A stretch of 64,000 nucleotides of DNA from an uncultured Clostridia bacterium. Its GTDB lineage: Bacteria; Bacillota; Clostridia; Oscillospirales; Ruminococcaceae. A program made the translations under genes and the position numbers. Below the pieces are notes generated by a model. It searched no databases. It saw nothing but the letters and a program-made list of their open reading frames with translations, and was not told where the DNA came from. Numbering within the stretch: the stretch's first letter is position 1; the number at the start of each line of letters is the position of its first letter. The stretch lies in the NCBI GenBank assembly GCA_947168885.1, contig CAMVNQ010000015.1, positions 1 through 64,000 of the forward strand, in the 5' to 3' direction. This document shows positions 8,171 through 16,965 of this stretch, in pieces.

Positions 8171-9130
8171 ATGAAAAAAAATAAAAAGCAGGAATCCAGC
8201 AACAATAAATCAACGGATTTTAATATTTACTATTTAAATTTTAGTAAGGTGTATGAGATAGCAATGATGATAAACAATGTTATCTTGACAAAAATAGAAC
8301 GAGATCATTCTAACAGTTTTGAAAGGCAATATGGAATAAACGCATCCATTTCTGCCCAGGAATCAAAAAAGTTTCTTGATGGAATTAAATCATCTTTGTC
8401 AGCGGATGCTAGAGAAACATCATTATCTTCTATAAAAGTTGTTGAAAGTTTAGATGTTAAAACTACAAAGTCTATTCTTCTAAGAAGAATAATTGAACGA
8501 TGTGCTAAAGCAAAAATTCTTACAGGAACAGACGAAGGAGCTTTGATAAAGGTAGATAATGTTGAATTAGAATTGTTCGATGAAAATAGTTTAAGACAGT
8601 TTTTAGTGCTTAAAAGAGATGCACTTAAAGGTTTTCGCGTTGAGGGAATGGATGTAAATAATCTGGTTAGTTCTATGTTGCAAGATTATGCTTATGTCTT
8701 AAAAGGCAAAATAAAAAATGACCAAGAATCAACCGATAATGACATAATTATTAAGATTCCTATGGAACTTCAAAGTGAATTTGAAAATAAGTATAATATT
8801 GATGATTTGCTTATTGGTCATGTATCAATTGTAGGTATTTACAAGGGCATAATAGAAGAAGATTTTATTACTTCAAATACATTTTCATATTTCAAAGAAG
8901 CAGGAGAGCAAAAGAGAAACAAGGAATCAGAGGTTAATAAAGTAATAAAGAGTAATACTAATCCAATAAAAAAAGAAAGTGATAATAAATCTACATTGGA
9001 TAATTACCATTTTATTGATACAATTGCAGTAATACAAGATGTATCTTTTAATTATAATAATTTATCAGTACCTAAAAAGCATTGGTGGAATAGATTAGGA
9101 CTTTGGTTGAGTCGACTAGGGAGAAAGTAA
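8171..9130 (+). CDS. DUF6414-like protein of an AT-rich ATPase cassette
   Basis: A 319-residue protein with no transmembrane segment. It begins with a lysine-rich tail, then STDFNIYYLNFSKVYEIAMM, a conserved-looking core VELELFDENSLRQFLVLKRD and a C-terminal Trp/Arg-rich end. It resembles the uncharacterised DUF6414 family, whose members occur in mobile elements. The base composition is much more AT-rich than the flanking genes. It is followed after 2 bases by a small ORF and then a ClpA-like ATPase. The family call is tentative and no catalytic motif is seen. Confidence 0.6.
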   Translation: MKKNKKQESSNNKSTDFNIYYLNFSKVYEIAMMINNVILTKIERDHSNSFERQYGINASISAQESKKFLDGIKSSLSADARETSLSSIKVVESLDVKTTKSILLRRIIERCAKAKILTGTDEGALIKVDNVELELFDENSLRQFLVLKRDALKGFRVEGMDVNNLVSSMLQDYAYVLKGKIKNDQESTDNDIIIKIPMELQSEFENKYNIDDLLIGHVSIVGIYKGIIEEDFITSNTFSYFKEAGEQKRNKESEVNKVIKSNTNPIKKESDNKSTLDNYHFIDTIAVIQDVSFNYNNLSVPKKHWWNRLGLWLSRLGRK

Positions 9131-9132
9131 AA

Positions 9133-9279
9133 ATGTCAGAATATATACTATATGTGTATCGAGGGTTATCCGAATTACGAAGAATTCAAAATGAGCGAAA
9201 AGTATATCGGTTTGTTTTTCAAGATACTTTATCACTTTTAGAACAAAATGATGAAATTGTATTGATATATCAGTGTTAA
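9133..9279 (+). CDS. Small ORF ahead of the ClpA-like ATPase
   Basis: A 48-codon ORF starts MSEYILYVYRGLSELRRI and ends EQNDEIVLIYQC. It overlaps the GTG start of the ATPase gene by 7 bases. It is either a coupled small protein or the true N-terminus of the ATPase separated by a frameshift, because its last strand-like segment (DEIVLIY) runs straight into the ATPase start (LIYYLL) in another frame. Confidence 0.5.
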   Translation: MSEYILYVYRGLSELRRIQNERKVYRFVFQDTLSLLEQNDEIVLIYQC

Positions 9280-10682
9280 TATATTATTTATTGACGAATA
9301 AAAGTGATATTTATCCTGCTTACAATAATTTGCGTGCTATTACAGAAAATACAATAATTATTGTTGATGAAAAAATAGCCAATGATGCATTAGAGATTTT
9401 TCCTTTTGTTTTTTCTAGTTGCGAAAAATATTACAAGGAAGAAAATACGGACGATGAAACAGATATTTCTGCATTTGTACAGAATATACAAAGACGTACA
9501 GTTTACAAATATAATAATGCTAAAGAACTGGATGATATAATAGAATATGCTGATAAGAACGATATTCCAATTGCAACTTTTCAACAAGCAAACCAAGATA
9601 GGCGTGATGAGTTTGATAAGTTCAGCAAGAGCGAAGAAATAGCTCTGTTGGATGCGACGTCAATGACATATGCAGTTCAAGATAATAAAAGTATTATATA
9701 TTTATTTGAACAATTGATTTGCCTGCTTAACAATGTAAGTGTTATTTGTCTTACCTCTCAGGTAGATAAAATACTTGATTATTATCCTTTATTCTTTAGC
9801 GATGTAAAACCAATAAGCTGTTTAATCCCAGAATTAAAAAATATTGGACAGGAAGAATTAAGTAAAGAGTCAATTTCCAAAATAACAGATTTAAATACAA
9901 GCGAATTTAATGATTTCATGGATAAATTTTCTCATAATTTAGTAGGTCATTTTTATTTTAAGGAGCGATTACAATATTTATTATTTAATTTTATAAAACT
10001 TAATAAAGCAAGAGAACAAAATGTATTTTCCATTTTTTTGTTTGGAGCTTCAGGAATTGGAAAAACTGAAGTAGCTAGATTAATTTCAAATTGCTTAAAA
10101 GATAACAGCTATTTAGCAAAGATCAATTTCCAAAATTATAGTAGTCAAGATGCACTCAATAGTTTAATTGGTAGTCCTGCTGGATATGTTGGTTGTAATC
10201 ATGGTGAATTAAGCGAAAAAGTTCAAAAAAGTAAAGTAGCAGTTTTACTTTGTGATGAGTTTGAAAAAACTACACGACCAGTTTATTCATTTTTTTTAGA
10301 GCTGTTGGAAGAAGGTCGTTTTACAGATTCGATGGCGCGGGAATATGATATGGATGGTTACATCATTGTATTTACTTCAAATATTACTAGTGAAAATGAA
10401 TATAAAAAAGTAATCCCGCCTGAACTTCAAACTCGTTTTGATTTGGTTTGTGAATTTGAGCAGCCTACGATATTAGATAAAAAAGATTTTCTTGAATTAT
10501 TATTTGAAAAAGCTCAAATAAATTTTAAGGATATGTTTGAGAATATGTCAATTACTGATGCGGATAAAAAGGAATTGCTTAATTTTAACTACTCACAATT
10601 ATTATCACTTAGAGATATTAAAAGAGTATTTAATAACCGATTAATGGATTTGTTTTCTAACAAAGAAAAAAATGATAAATGA
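9273..10682 (+). CDS. ClpA/ClpB-type AAA+ ATPase
   Basis: A 469-residue protein. Walker A is GASGIGKTE (about 257-265), Walker B is VLLCDEFEKT (about 324-333), and GSPAGYVGCNHGEL resembles the pore loop of the Clp C-terminal motor (AAA_2). TSN sensor 1 and a C-terminal small domain follow. The N-terminal 230 residues match no family I recognise, so this is a single-motor variant with its own adaptor domain. The GTG start overlaps the upstream small ORF. With the DUF6414-like gene it forms an AT-rich two- or three-gene unit, plausibly a defence cassette. Confidence 0.75.
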   Translation: MLIYYLLTNKSDIYPAYNNLRAITENTIIIVDEKIANDALEIFPFVFSSCEKYYKEENTDDETDISAFVQNIQRRTVYKYNNAKELDDIIEYADKNDIPIATFQQANQDRRDEFDKFSKSEEIALLDATSMTYAVQDNKSIIYLFEQLICLLNNVSVICLTSQVDKILDYYPLFFSDVKPISCLIPELKNIGQEELSKESISKITDLNTSEFNDFMDKFSHNLVGHFYFKERLQYLLFNFIKLNKAREQNVFSIFLFGASGIGKTEVARLISNCLKDNSYLAKINFQNYSSQDALNSLIGSPAGYVGCNHGELSEKVQKSKVAVLLCDEFEKTTRPVYSFFLELLEEGRFTDSMAREYDMDGYIIVFTSNITSENEYKKVIPPELQTRFDLVCEFEQPTILDKKDFLELLFEKAQINFKDMFENMSITDADKKELLNFNYSQLLSLRDIKRVFNNRLMDLFSNKEKNDK

Positions 10683-10750
10683 CATTTCATCCTGTATTGC
10701 TATGATATATGAGGGAAAAATAATTTGCTAGCAGAATAATCTGTTATGAT

Positions 10751-10759
10751 TGCTATAAT
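10751..10759 (+). promoter_or_regulatory. Extended -10 promoter before the kinase/Thg1 operon
   Basis: TGCTATAAT is an extended -10 element, 90 bases before the first gene. No good -35 is seen. Confidence 0.45.
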
Positions 10760-10849
10760 GAGATCATTCCCCAGAATATTAGTAAACAGGACAATTATAT
10801 AAGGTATAAGGATATAGCAGCGTAATTTAATTTCAACAGGTAAATTGTA

Positions 10850-11299
10850 ATGGATAAACTGGCAATAATATTCATTGGCATACAAGCAAGCGGTAAAACA
10901 ACTTTCTACAATAAGTATTTCAGCGATTATGTACACATAAATCTTGATACATTGCATACGCGAAACAAGGAAGATAAACTATTGAAGGAATGTGTTGATC
11001 AGGAAAAGTCGTTTGTTGTTGACAATACCAATCCTACAAGAGAAAACCGTGCTAAATACATTACATTGGCGAAAGAGCACGGTTATCGTATTATCGGTTA
11101 TTATTTACGATCTTCCATATCCGAAAGCATTAGGCGTAATTCAAAACGGACAGGGAAAGCATTTGTTCCGCAAGCAGCGATTGCAAACACATTAAATAAG
11201 TTGGAGCTACCGGATTATGATGAAGGCTTTGATGAACTGCATTATGTACATATAGAAAAACGCGAGTTTATTATTGAGGATTGGGATACAAGCAAGTAG
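10850..11299 (+). CDS. P-loop kinase, polynucleotide-kinase-like
   Basis: A 149-residue P-loop protein with Walker A GIQASGKTT (about 10-18), an NLDTLHTRNKED region and VDNTNPTRENRAKYI (about 58-72), which match the small kinase domain of T4 Pnk / PNKP-type 5'-hydroxyl kinases. No phosphatase domain is fused. It lies 9 bases before a Thg1-like gene in a run of co-directional genes. Phosphorylation of an RNA 5' end before repair is a reasonable but unproven role; other small-molecule kinases share this fold. Confidence 0.72.
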   Translation: MDKLAIIFIGIQASGKTTFYNKYFSDYVHINLDTLHTRNKEDKLLKECVDQEKSFVVDNTNPTRENRAKYITLAKEHGYRIIGYYLRSSISESIRRNSKRTGKAFVPQAAIANTLNKLELPDYDEGFDELHYVHIEKREFIIEDWDTSK

Positions 11300-11308
11300 G
11301 AGGACGCT

Positions 11309-12073
11309 ATGAACTTTGATGATTTTGACGCAAGTATGCGAATATATGAGCAGTCGCTCGATCAGTATGTGCTGCCGGATATGTACATAGCGGCAAGGTT
11401 GGACGGGCGTTCGTTTACCCGATTGACAAAGGAGATATGTAAATTTGAAGCGCCGTTTGATGAAAAATTCCGTGATCTTATGGTCAATACGGTCAAGATG
11501 CTTATGACGGATTCCGGCTTTCGCATTATCTACGGTTATACTGAAAGCGATGAAATATCGTTGCTGTTTCACCCGGAAGATAACACATTTGCCCGAAAGG
11601 TACGAAAAATCAATACAACACTTGCCGGAGAAGCAAGTGCATATTTTTCTTTACAGCTCGGTCGTGCGGCATCTTTTGATTGTCGGGTATGTCCACTGCC
11701 AAACATCGGAAAAGTAATTGACTATTTTTTATGGCGACAGGAGGACTCTCACCGGAATTCTCTGAACGCGCATTGCTATTGGGCTTTGCGAAAAGAGGGG
11801 AAATCACAAAATGAAGCAACAGATGAGCTTGAAGGAAAAAGCGTAGCGTTCAAAAACGAGTTGTTGTTTCAAAAAGGCATAAATTACAACGATCTGCCGA
11901 CATGGCAGAAACGAGGTATAGGTTTGTATTTCAAGGATATTCAAAAAACAGGTTTTAATCCGATAACAAAAGAAGAGACTGTAACGGAAAGACGAGCTGT
12001 GTTTGCTGATTATGAATTGCCTATTGGTGACGGATACAGAGAAATGATCGCACGATTGATAGATACCGTGTGA
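11309..12073 (+). CDS. Thg1-like 3'-5' polymerase (tRNA-His guanylyltransferase family)
   Basis: A 254-residue Thg1-family protein. ARLDGRSFTRL (about 30-40) and YTESDEISLLF (about 76-86) supply the metal-binding Asp residues and the TESDE hallmark, followed by RKINTTLAGEASAYF. Bacterial Thg1-like proteins add nucleotides in the 3'-5' direction to repair 5'-truncated tRNAs. It is placed right after a kinase that could restore the 5' phosphate. The gene is full length with GGAGG before ATG. Thg1 in a mobile island is unusual. Confidence 0.88.
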   Translation: MNFDDFDASMRIYEQSLDQYVLPDMYIAARLDGRSFTRLTKEICKFEAPFDEKFRDLMVNTVKMLMTDSGFRIIYGYTESDEISLLFHPEDNTFARKVRKINTTLAGEASAYFSLQLGRAASFDCRVCPLPNIGKVIDYFLWRQEDSHRNSLNAHCYWALRKEGKSQNEATDELEGKSVAFKNELLFQKGINYNDLPTWQKRGIGLYFKDIQKTGFNPITKEETVTERRAVFADYELPIGDGYREMIARLIDTV

Positions 12074-12121
12074 TGACACATATAAAGTCAAATTGCATTA
12101 CGGAGTATTAAGGAGCACTTT

Positions 12122-12970
12122 ATGAAACAAGTCAATATAAACTGCAAAACCGTTCCCGCGATAGGGCAGGGAACATGGCATATCGGTGACGATCCGAAGC
12201 TGCACGACCGGGAAGTTGAAGCGCTTCGCACCGGCATTGAGAACGGCATGACGCTGATAGATACGGCCGAGATGTACGGTTACGGCAAGAGCGAGCTTGT
12301 GGTCGGCGACACGATAAAGCCTTATGACCGCGAAACGCTTTTCATCGTGTCAAAGGTGCTGCCGCAGAATGCGGGAAAGCGTGATATGCGTCGTTCGTGC
12401 GAGGAAAGCATGAAACGGCTCGGAACAGATTATCTCGATCTGTATCTTTATCACTGGCGCGGCTCGATACCGTTGTCCGAGACCGTGAACTGCTTGCAGG
12501 AATTGAAAGATGCCGGTCTTATCCGTGAGTGGGGAGTGTCGAATTTCGATACCTCTGATATGCACGAATTATCGCGTTTGAAACACAGCGGTAATTGCGC
12601 TGTCGTGCAGGACTTGTATCATGTCGGCTCGCGCGGCGTGGAGTACAGCCTGCTGCCGTATTTGCGGAAAAACAATATTGCGTTTATGGCATACTGTCCG
12701 CTCGCAATGAACGGAACGCTCCGGAAGGGTATCTGGTCAAACGCGGTATTGCAGAAGATCGCGGCTGCACATTACGCAACGGTTCAGCAGATAATGCTCG
12801 CGTGGGCGATACGGGACGGGAACACGATTGCGATACCGAAAAGTTCGACAAAAGAACACACACTTGAAAATGCAGCAGCAGCAAATATCGAGCTGACGAA
12901 TGATGAACTGCAAATGATAGAAAACGAGTTTCCGGCACCCGACAGAGAGATGCCGCTTGATGTGGAGTGA
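12122..12970 (+). CDS. Aldo/keto reductase
   Basis: A 282-residue NADPH-dependent reductase of the TIM-barrel AKR family. The catalytic tetrad is visible as DTAEMYGYGKSE (Asp, Tyr), VSKVLP (Lys) and LYLYHWRG (His), and the C-terminal AIPKSST binds the cofactor phosphate. AGGAG precedes ATG. It lies between Thg1-like and macrodomain genes and 8 bases before the latter. Its substrate cannot be told from sequence. Confidence 0.9.
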   Translation: MKQVNINCKTVPAIGQGTWHIGDDPKLHDREVEALRTGIENGMTLIDTAEMYGYGKSELVVGDTIKPYDRETLFIVSKVLPQNAGKRDMRRSCEESMKRLGTDYLDLYLYHWRGSIPLSETVNCLQELKDAGLIREWGVSNFDTSDMHELSRLKHSGNCAVVQDLYHVGSRGVEYSLLPYLRKNNIAFMAYCPLAMNGTLRKGIWSNAVLQKIAAAHYATVQQIMLAWAIRDGNTIAIPKSSTKEHTLENAAAANIELTNDELQMIENEFPAPDREMPLDVE

Positions 12971-12978
12971 GGTAGATC

Positions 12979-13500
12979 ATGGCTTTACAGAACAACATTA
13001 CATTTGATATAGGCGACATCACGCGACTTGACGTTGACGCGATAGTTAATGCGGCTAACAGTTCGCTGCTCGGCGGCGGGGGAGTTGACGGAGCGATACA
13101 CCGCGCGGCAGGTTCCGAACTTCTCGCGGAATGCAGCACTCTCGGCGGGTGCAGGACAGGCGAAGCGAAGATAACCAAGGGCTACAGGCTGAAAGCGCGG
13201 TATATTATCCACACGGTCGGACCGATTTACAGAGGCAGTCCCGACGACGCGAAGCTGTTGTATTCCTGCTATCGCAACTCGCTTGAACTTGCAAAGAAGA
13301 ATGACGTTCACAGCATTGCGTTCCCCGCAATCTCGACGGGAGTGTACGGTTACCCGAAAACCGAAGCGGCGGAGATCGCACTGAAAGCGATAAATGACTG
13401 GTTCGGTGAGAATGAGGATTATGGAATGAACGTGATCATGAGTTGCTTTGATAAGGGGACTTATGATACTTATCAGAAAATAATTGATAAGAAGGAATGA
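12979..13500 (+). CDS. Macrodomain ADP-ribose hydrolase (YmdB-like)
   Basis: A 173-residue single macrodomain. The ADP-ribose-binding signatures are [20 protein letters not shown] (about residues 16-35) and [11 protein letters not shown] (about 115-125). Proteins of this class remove ADP-ribose from macromolecules or hydrolyse O-acetyl-ADP-ribose. In RNA repair, relatives act on ADP-ribose 1''-phosphate formed by Tpt1. Its place in an operon with Thg1 and a kinase makes an RNA-repair link worth considering. Confidence 0.9.
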   Translation: MALQNNITFDIGDITRLDVDAIVNAANSSLLGGGGVDGAIHRAAGSELLAECSTLGGCRTGEAKITKGYRLKARYIIHTVGPIYRGSPDDAKLLYSCYRNSLELAKKNDVHSIAFPAISTGVYGYPKTEAAEIALKAINDWFGENEDYGMNVIMSCFDKGTYDTYQKIIDKKE

Positions 13501-13511
13501 GGTGTTTTATT

Positions 13512-13787
13512 ATGATGATTTCTCCGAAAAGTTATGTTGAAGATAAGAAAGATAAAAGCTATAAACAGCTTATAGAAGAGCGAAATGAGTTGATCAGGGA
13601 AATACAGGAATTTGAGCGTAAGGAATTGATTGGTGATAGAACAGGTGATGAATGGGATATTGACCCGTCTCCTGATGTCATCTATCAATGCAACTTGGAA
13701 TATCTTGCTGAATTGTGTAACCATATGTCTTTAAGATATAATGAAGAATATGTAGATAGTAATAAAAAGCTCGCTGATGATAGATGA
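13512..13787 (+). CDS. Small hypothetical protein
   Basis: A 91-residue charged protein that starts MMISPKSYVEDKKDKSYKQL, followed by an amphipathic helix (LIEERNELIREIQEFERKEL). I do not recognise it. It sits 11 bases after the macrodomain gene and 11 bases before the Nmad2-like gene, so it is probably part of the same operon. Confidence 0.6.
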   Translation: MMISPKSYVEDKKDKSYKQLIEERNELIREIQEFERKELIGDRTGDEWDIDPSPDVIYQCNLEYLAELCNHMSLRYNEEYVDSNKKLADDR

Positions 13788-13798
13788 GGTGTTGAACT

Positions 13799-14398
13799 AT
13801 GACATATCTGTTCATTTATAGAATGACATCCGATACAGGTTTGGCTCCGTGTGTGGATAATAATTTGCTTTCGCTCGCTTGCTGTAAGGGCGGATATGTG
13901 CGAAACGGAAAGCCAATAAAGACAGGGCTGCGCTACCGTATCGGAAGTAAACGAGAAAGCGATTACGAAAAAGATGATGTGCATATTCTTGGAATATATA
14001 AAAACAAAGTGCTGTATCTTGCACGTGTTACGGAAGTAATGCCGATGACAGAGTATTATTTGGAAAAATCCAAAGGCAGGACGGACGATATATACAGAGT
14101 TGTTAATGGAAAGCTCGAACGCAACAATAGATTAAAGAACATACATACTAAATCATCGGGTGAAGATAAACGTGATATTGCAGGAGAGTATGTGTTGCTG
14201 TCTGATGATTTCATTTATCTTGGCAGTGATGCTGCTGTTAAATCTATTGAGGAATATTATCCGAAATTCAGAGAAACAAAGATATATTCAGGCGAAGAGG
14301 CAGAATATATAATTGATGTGTGCAAACAATCCGACGATAAGAAAAAACACAAACCGACGAAGCCGCTCGGCGCAAAATGCGGAGGCTGCCACAAATGA
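13799..14398 (+). CDS. Nmad2-like nucleotide-modification-associated protein
   Basis: A 199-residue protein opening MTYLFIYRMTSDTGLAPCVD with later KTGLRYRIGSKRESDYEKDD. This resembles Nucleotide modification associated domain 2, a family defined by linkage to phage and bacterial base-modification genes. It ends with a Cys-rich tail, CGGCHK. It overlaps the next gene by ATGA. Its biochemical activity is unknown. Confidence 0.65.
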   Translation: MTYLFIYRMTSDTGLAPCVDNNLLSLACCKGGYVRNGKPIKTGLRYRIGSKRESDYEKDDVHILGIYKNKVLYLARVTEVMPMTEYYLEKSKGRTDDIYRVVNGKLERNNRLKNIHTKSSGEDKRDIAGEYVLLSDDFIYLGSDAAVKSIEEYYPKFRETKIYSGEEAEYIIDVCKQSDDKKKHKPTKPLGAKCGGCHK

Positions 14399-15207
14399 AA
14401 ATAATACTTTCCCGCAAAGGTTTTGATTCGTCGAATGGCGGCTGCCCGAGTCCGATACTTCCGGACGGAACGCTGCTGTCCATGCCGATACCGTCGAAAG
14501 ATGACGCAAGTTATGATGATCTGTGTTATAATGGCGAAACGTATTCTGATATTCTGAAACAGTTGAAACCGGATCCCCGCGAGCCTTTTGTGAATTGTCA
14601 TGTTGATCCCGATATAAGAGATAACAACAGAAAAGTTCCGATTGCCGAATGGAAGCCTGCTTTTGGACAATGTGAAGCGGCGCAGGGACTTCTTTCAAAT
14701 GCAGGAGTTGAAAAGGGAGATATATTCCTGTTCTTTGGCTGGTTCAGACAGACTGAAAAGCATAACGGAAGTTATCGTTTTGTAAGCAGGAAGAACGGCG
14801 GATTTTACGATCATGATGATATGCACATAATATACGGATATATGCAAGTCGGCGATATATTATCAGACAGTGATGATTTAGCCAAATATTCTTGGCATCC
14901 ACACTCTGCTTTTGTTGAAAGAAATGTCGCGAACAATGCAATATACACTCCGACCGAAACGCTGTCATTACTCCCAAAATTGAAAGGATACGGAACTCTT
15001 GATTACAGAAGAGACCGTGTGCTTACAATGGAGGGAAAAAGCAGAGGTACTTGGAATGACCTGCCGTTCCTGCGTCCGGAGCATACATACGGAAAGCGGA
15101 AGAACTCCGCAAAAGGCGAGGGCTTGTATTACAGCGGTATCTGGCAGGAGCTTGTTGTTTATGAGTCAGAAGGATTGATAGACTGGGCGAAGTCTGTAAT
15201 AAAATAG
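14395..15207 (+). CDS. Nmad3-like nucleotide-modification-associated protein
   Basis: A 270-residue protein starting MKIILSRKGFDSSNGGCPSP and containing DIFLFFGWFRQTE, DMHIIYGYMQVGDI and WHPHSAFVE. These match the pattern of Nucleotide modification associated domain 3. ATG 14395 overlaps the upstream stop, so the two Nmad genes are translationally coupled. It is the last gene of the operon starting at 10850. A role in making or processing a modified nucleotide is inferred from family linkage only. Confidence 0.68.
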   Translation: MKIILSRKGFDSSNGGCPSPILPDGTLLSMPIPSKDDASYDDLCYNGETYSDILKQLKPDPREPFVNCHVDPDIRDNNRKVPIAEWKPAFGQCEAAQGLLSNAGVEKGDIFLFFGWFRQTEKHNGSYRFVSRKNGGFYDHDDMHIIYGYMQVGDILSDSDDLAKYSWHPHSAFVERNVANNAIYTPTETLSLLPKLKGYGTLDYRRDRVLTMEGKSRGTWNDLPFLRPEHTYGKRKNSAKGEGLYYSGIWQELVVYESEGLIDWAKSVIK

Positions 15208-15240
15208 GTGCAGCATAGCGACCCTGTGTTTTATGAGTAA

Positions 15241-15326
15241 ATTCCCTTGATTAGCGCATAATATTAAGGGAATATTCCCTTAAACGTTTGACAAATCCCT
15301 TAATATGTGATACAATTTAAGGGAAA
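15241..15326 (+). promoter_or_regulatory. Fic promoter inside a repeated TTAAGGGA operator
   Basis: TTGACA (15288-15293) and TACAAT (15311-15316) are 17 bases apart. Arms of the word TTAAGGGAA occur in alternating orientation. They include a perfect 20-bp palindrome at 15264-15283, a further arm ATTCCCTTGAT at 15241-15251, CCCTTAAT inside the spacer and TTTAAGGGAA just after the -10. A protein binding here would occlude the promoter; the C-terminal winged helix of the Fic protein is the obvious candidate. Confidence 0.7.
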
Positions 15327-15348
15327 GCTAAGAAAGCAGGGGAAGAAA

Positions 15349-16395
15349 ATGAGAGAATTCAGATATTCGCTGATCAAAGATAATAAGTGGGATTCAGAGC
15401 TTCTGGGGCTTATTGCCGCAATCTACAAAGAAGCGGGAAAGCAGGAGATGTTTCTTAAGCAGAGACCGGAAGAGCTTGAAAAGCTTGTGGAGATCGCCAA
15501 GATACAGAGCACAGAGGCTTCCAACGCGATAGAGGGAATAGTTACGACCAACACCCGTATCCGGCAGCTTGTGGAAGAAAAGACGACTCCGAGAAACCGT
15601 GATGAGCAGGAGATCGCAGGGTACAGAGATGTGCTCGGAATCATTCACGAGAGCTTTGACGCTATACCTATCACGCAGAATTATATCCTGCAGCTTCATA
15701 AGATACTTTACAGCCACATGAACAATCCGTTGGCGGGGAAAACGAAGAATGTACAGAACTACATCACTTCGACATATCCGGACGGGCATACGGAGGTGCT
15801 TTTTACGCCGCTTGCTCCCTATGAGACTCCGGAGGCGCTCGACAGGATATGTGAAGAGTACAACCGCGTCATCGGGAATATGGAGCTTGAACCGCTTATC
15901 GCGATACCGGTATTCATTCACGACTTTCTTTGCATACACCCGTTCAATGACGGGAATGGGCGTATGAGCAGGCTCCTCACAACGCTTCTCCTTTACAGGA
16001 GCGGCTTTTATGTGGGAAAGTACATCTCGCTCGAAGCAAAGATCGCGAAGAACAAGGATCTCTATTATGAGGCTCTTTCTGCATCGCAGAACGGGTGGCA
16101 TGAGGGAAAGGACGATCCGGTTCCGTTTATAAAATACCTGCTGGGAACTATTATTGCCGCATACAGGGATTTTGAAGACCGCTTTGCGCTTGTGGAGACC
16201 AAACGCCCGGCATTGGATACGGTAAGGCTTGCTGTGCAGAACAAGATCGGGCGTTTCACCAAGCAGGATATAAGAGAACTTTGTCCGTCGCTCAGCTTAA
16301 GCTCTGTCGAGGGTGCTCTCAGAAAGCTTGTGGAATTAGGAGAGCTTAAGCGCGAGGGAAGCGGGAAGAACACCTGCTATTACAGAATAAAATGA
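15349..16395 (+). CDS. Fic-domain AMPylase with C-terminal winged helix
   Basis: A 348-residue class II-type Fic protein. The catalytic loop is HPFNDGNGRMSR (about 197-208). An N-terminal inhibitory helix carries SNAIEG (about 55-60), fitting (S/T)xxxE(G/N), so the protein is self-inhibited. The last 70 residues (NKIGRFTKQDIRELCPSLSL onward) form a winged helix, as in Fic transcription factors. ATG 15349 follows AGGGGA. The promoter lies in palindromic repeats, so autorepression is likely. The target of AMPylation is unknown. Confidence 0.88.
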   Translation: MREFRYSLIKDNKWDSELLGLIAAIYKEAGKQEMFLKQRPEELEKLVEIAKIQSTEASNAIEGIVTTNTRIRQLVEEKTTPRNRDEQEIAGYRDVLGIIHESFDAIPITQNYILQLHKILYSHMNNPLAGKTKNVQNYITSTYPDGHTEVLFTPLAPYETPEALDRICEEYNRVIGNMELEPLIAIPVFIHDFLCIHPFNDGNGRMSRLLTTLLLYRSGFYVGKYISLEAKIAKNKDLYYEALSASQNGWHEGKDDPVPFIKYLLGTIIAAYRDFEDRFALVETKRPALDTVRLAVQNKIGRFTKQDIRELCPSLSLSSVEGALRKLVELGELKREGSGKNTCYYRIK

Positions 16396-16440
16396 TTCAT
16401 TATCCCGGAATTATTCATATAAAAGCTCTCCTATTATCTA

Positions 16441-16746
16441 AAGTTTGAGCCCGACCGTGTGGAAATGACGCTTGACATTGACTTTACCGCCGACAAAAAG
16501 AAAATCGACGGTAAATTGGCGGTAAATATCGGCGGTAATGGGAAAATCGGCGGTAAATCGGAAAGAATCAATCAGATAATTGAGTTTATTTCTGAAAAAG
16601 GCAGCGCAGCACCTGCCGAAATAGCAGAGCATATTGGTTTGAGTACGTCGAGAATTCGGGATTATCTGAAAGAACTGACCGATGGCGGAAAGATAACCTA
16701 CGACGGAACATTCAGGGACAGAAGATATAAACTGAACGGCAATTAA
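16441..16746 (+). pseudogene. C-terminal remnant of an AlbA/RecG-like HTH protein
   Basis: A frame begins abruptly at KFEPDRVEMTLDIDFTADKK, continues through an IGG-repeat linker and a winged helix (APAEIAEHIGLSTSRIRDYL), and ends RRYKLNGN. This is the usual tail of Schlafen-AlbA regulators of the kind intact at 20990. The N-terminal ATP-binding part is missing. GTG 16459 could still allow a 95-residue HTH protein. Confidence 0.5.
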
Positions 16747-16762
16747 ACAGGAGAAAACCTCT

Positions 16763-16909
16763 ATGAATTACAAAATAACCGACCTTATCGAGCCCGACAA
16801 CGGCTGCGAGGGTTTTATGCCCGGCGAGGAACCAATGTTAACGCTGATACTGTCAGACGAAAACGATAACGAAAGAAAAGTGAAGCTGCCGGACATTCGC
16901 GCATATTAG
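16763..16909 (+). CDS. Small hypothetical protein
   Basis: A 48-codon ORF starting MNYKITDLIEPDNGCEGFMP, with AGGAG 8 bases before ATG, ending KVKLPDIRAY. It is acidic, has no membrane segment and is not recognised. It lies between the HTH remnant and the DUF503 gene. Confidence 0.45.
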   Translation: MNYKITDLIEPDNGCEGFMPGEEPMLTLILSDENDNERKVKLPDIRAY

Positions 16910-16965
16910 CTCAAATGGGACATTGGCGTGACAATAACACAATATGATATAGAAAAATACTGCAA

